DNA of 41,805 nt from JACKAN01 sp964502735 (GTDB lineage Bacteria; Bdellovibrionota; Bdellovibrionia; Bdellovibrionales; UBA1609): NCBI GenBank assembly GCA_964502735.1, contig CAZCYD010000021.1, positions 1 to 41,805 on the forward strand, in the 5' to 3' direction. The position numbers and the translations under genes were made by a program. Positions 40,470 through 41,805 of this stretch are shown one piece after another. Each line of letters opens with the position of its first letter. Within the stretch, counting starts at the first letter, position 1. The notes under the pieces were generated by a model. It ran no database searches and was not told the DNA's origin. It saw only the letters and a list, made by a program, of their open reading frames with translations.

Positions 40470-40820
40470 CTAGCCTATGCGGCTGCTTCGCCCCTCTTCT
40501 GTCTGCGATGATGGTGAAGCTGACAGCTTTCCCTCTTCTGTCTCCATTTGATCAATTAATTCACTAAGAGCCGGCTTCTTATTGTCTTTTCCAATAATTT
40601 CAGTAAGACGGATAGCGTATTTTTCGTTATTTACAACGATTTCTCCCCTTGCCAACAACCTATCATTAACAAAAAAATCAAGGGGCTCTCCGGCCAGTTT
40701 GTCAAGTGTAATGGCTTGACCTTCTTTAAGTTCAAGATAATCGCGAATGGGCATTTTCTTTTCTGAGTATATAACTCTTATTGTTAGGGGAACGTCATAA
40801 ATAAACTCTAAATTTTTCAT
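40470..40820 (-). CDS. FliN/SpoA-domain motor-switch-like protein
   Basis: The 116-residue protein has residues 1-~78 as a SpoA (FliN/FliM C-terminal) beta domain: LEFIYDVPLTIRVIYSEKKM, IRDYLELKEGQAITLDKLAGEPLDFFVNDRLLARGEIVV, YAIRLTEII. The tail is Ser/Glu-rich and disordered. FliN builds the base of the flagellar C-ring and binds export cargo. Here it is isolated from flagellar operons, so it may be the main FliN or a paralogue used elsewhere. ATG 40820 has no Shine-Dalgarno; TATAAT lies directly before it on the minus strand, apparently by chance because a -10 there would start inside the gene. It is divergent from the FabH-like gene (267 bp between). Confidence 0.82.
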   Translation of the reverse strand: MKNLEFIYDVPLTIRVIYSEKKMPIRDYLELKEGQAITLDKLAGEPLDFFVNDRLLARGEIVVNNEKYAIRLTEIIGKDNKKPALSELIDQMETEEGKLSASPSSQTEEGRSSRIG

Positions 40821-41070
40821 ATTATACAGTTTAACTTAAAAGATGAATGTATACAGAGTTTAGCGTCGATATTTCTCAATAACTCGACCACTTCCCAACT
40901 TTAGTCACGCAATTCAATAGATTCATTTAGTCCGACTCATTTCAAATCCAATCTCTATCGTTTGACACTCCAGATCAATTAATGCCAATCCTATACAAGC
41001 TGGACTTTTTACCTCAAGGTGCTATTGAAAATCTGAGCGCTTAACAACAGAGCTTAACAAATTCAAACAA

Positions 41071-41090
41071 GAGAGGAGGGGTGCCATATG
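41071..41090 (+). promoter_or_regulatory. Ribosome binding site of the fabH-like gene, REP-like
   Basis: GAGAGGAGGGG precedes ATG 41088 with good spacing. The stretch GAGAGGAGGGGTGCCA also matches the start of the REPs in this window (GAGGAGAGGGTGCCA), so the site could be derived from a REP end. That may be coincidence. Confidence 0.7.
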
Positions 41091-41805
41091 CTTGTAAATA
41101 CAAGAGTTGCTTCTACAGGTATGTATGTACCTGAGAGAACTGTAACCAATTTTGATTTAGAAAAACTCATGGACACAAGTGATGAGTGGATACAGCAAAG
41201 GTCTGGCATATCCGAACGACGTTGGATCCAACCCGGCAGTGACACAACCTTATCTATGGCTACTCAGGCCTGCCTTCAAGCCCTAGGCCGAGCACAACTC
41301 CAACCCCATGATATTGACGCCATTATTTTTGGCGCTCTGGTAACAGATTATATATTTCCAGGAACAGGAGTCTTGCTGCAAGAGAGCTTGGGGTTTAACA
41401 AGAATGTACCCGCACTCGATATACGTAACCAATGCTCCGGCTTTATCTATGGATTAAGCATTGCCAATGCGTGGATAAAAACTCAAACTTATCGTCGAGT
41501 TCTTCTCGTGGGCTCAGAAATTCACTCCACGAGTTTAAACCTGACTACACAAGGCCGAGATGTCAGTGTTCTTTTCGGAGACGGAGCTGGTGCCATGATA
41601 CTAGAATCTTCAAACTCAGAAGAGTCACAATTTATGTCAACCGTCCTCCATAGCGAGGGCAAAGGTGCCAAGTTCCTTTGTCTTAAAAAGCCGAGTTCAA
41701 ACGACTCCCCCAGAGTTTCCACTTCGATCACACAAGATGGCGACATTTATCCATTTATGGAAGGCCGACAAGTTTTTAAAAATGCTGTGACCCGAATGAC
41801 AGAAG
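41088..41805 (+). CDS. 3-oxoacyl-ACP synthase III (FabH-like), partial at right edge
   Basis: 239 codons are visible without a stop; the gene leaves the window. It begins MLVNTRVASTGMYVPERTVT, then NFDLEKLMDTSDEWIQQRSGI, the standard FabH opening. The active-site Cys is Cys116 in DIRNQCSGFIYGL, equivalent to E. coli Cys112. The phosphopantetheine/substrate region DVSVLFGDGAGAMILE follows. The catalytic His and Asn lie beyond the edge. FabH-type enzymes condense acyl-CoA with malonyl-ACP to start fatty-acid synthesis; paralogues make other beta-keto products, so the symbol is withheld. ATG 41088 has a strong AGGAGG-type site upstream. Confidence 0.92.
   Translation, partial: MLVNTRVASTGMYVPERTVTNFDLEKLMDTSDEWIQQRSGISERRWIQPGSDTTLSMATQACLQALGRAQLQPHDIDAIIFGALVTDYIFPGTGVLLQESLGFNKNVPALDIRNQCSGFIYGLSIANAWIKTQTYRRVLLVGSEIHSTSLNLTTQGRDVSVLFGDGAGAMILESSNSEESQFMSTVLHSEGKGAKFLCLKKPSSNDSPRVSTSITQDGDIYPFMEGRQVFKNAVTRMTE

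Noticed and set aside
40821..40826. TATAAT directly before the FliN-like ATG as -10 box
   Set aside because: Transcription would start inside the coding sequence, and truncating to the next Met would cut the SpoA domain.
40962..40997. TTGACA with TATACA as promoter for the fabH-like gene
   Set aside because: The spacer is 24 bp, outside the workable range.

Overview
The window looks like a chromosomal segment of a Gram-negative, motile, didermic bacterium, most plausibly a member of the Bdellovibrionota (Bdellovibrio-like). That placement is inference. It rests on the MotA/MotB pair plus scattered extra motor-part paralogues, a TIGR02147/DUF4423-type regulator, a FecR-like protein beside a two-TM HAMP sensor, many signal-peptide proteins and a RAYT/REP system. 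No rRNA, tRNA, CRISPR array or phage module was seen.

Region 1 (1-22307) is more than half of the window and is essentially one gene. It encodes a giant surface or secreted protein that begins upstream of the window and has more than 7,400 codons inside it. It consists of one partial and 59 full copies of a ~114-residue Ig-like (ASH / choice-of-anchor D type) repeat with two cysteines each. A GLUG-repeat domain, a lectin-like beta-sandwich candidate and a Cys-rich tail follow. The repeats are nested: every tenth repeat matches best, giving a ~3.42 kb higher-order unit. A single extra G near 2375-2377 breaks the frame.

Region 2 (22308-23544) is a RAYT (REP-associated Y1/HUH transposase) gene flanked by two REP pairs in inverted orientation, each pair with 48-bp spacing. 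Further REPs lie at 31894-32115. Several neighbouring stop codons sit exactly at REP edges.

Region 3 (23545-31885) holds cell-envelope and motor genes. A minus-strand operon encodes a PEGA/TPR-like lipoprotein, a membrane protein with a FliF-C-like periplasmic part and a FliG-like cytoplasmic part, and a small secreted or outer-membrane protein. A DsbA-like thioredoxin-fold protein diverges from it. Then come MotA-MotB, preceded by a minisatellite, and a FecR-like anchored protein. A FliN-like (SpoA) protein lies at 40470-40820. Together these could be parts of an accessory or remodelled ion-driven motor (inference).

Region 4 (32100-36788) is a minus-strand run: a HAMP sensor that ends inside a REP, a secreted HExxH protease, a GreA/GreB-family factor, a perfect 48-bp inverted repeat, an orphan succinylarginine dihydrolase (AstB) and a small secreted protein.

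Region 5 (36920-41805) holds a TIGR02147-like regulator, a ThiF/MoeB-type E1-like protein, a polytopic GT-C/polymerase-like membrane protein, the FliN-like gene, and the start of a FabH-like ketoacyl-ACP synthase III that runs off the right edge.
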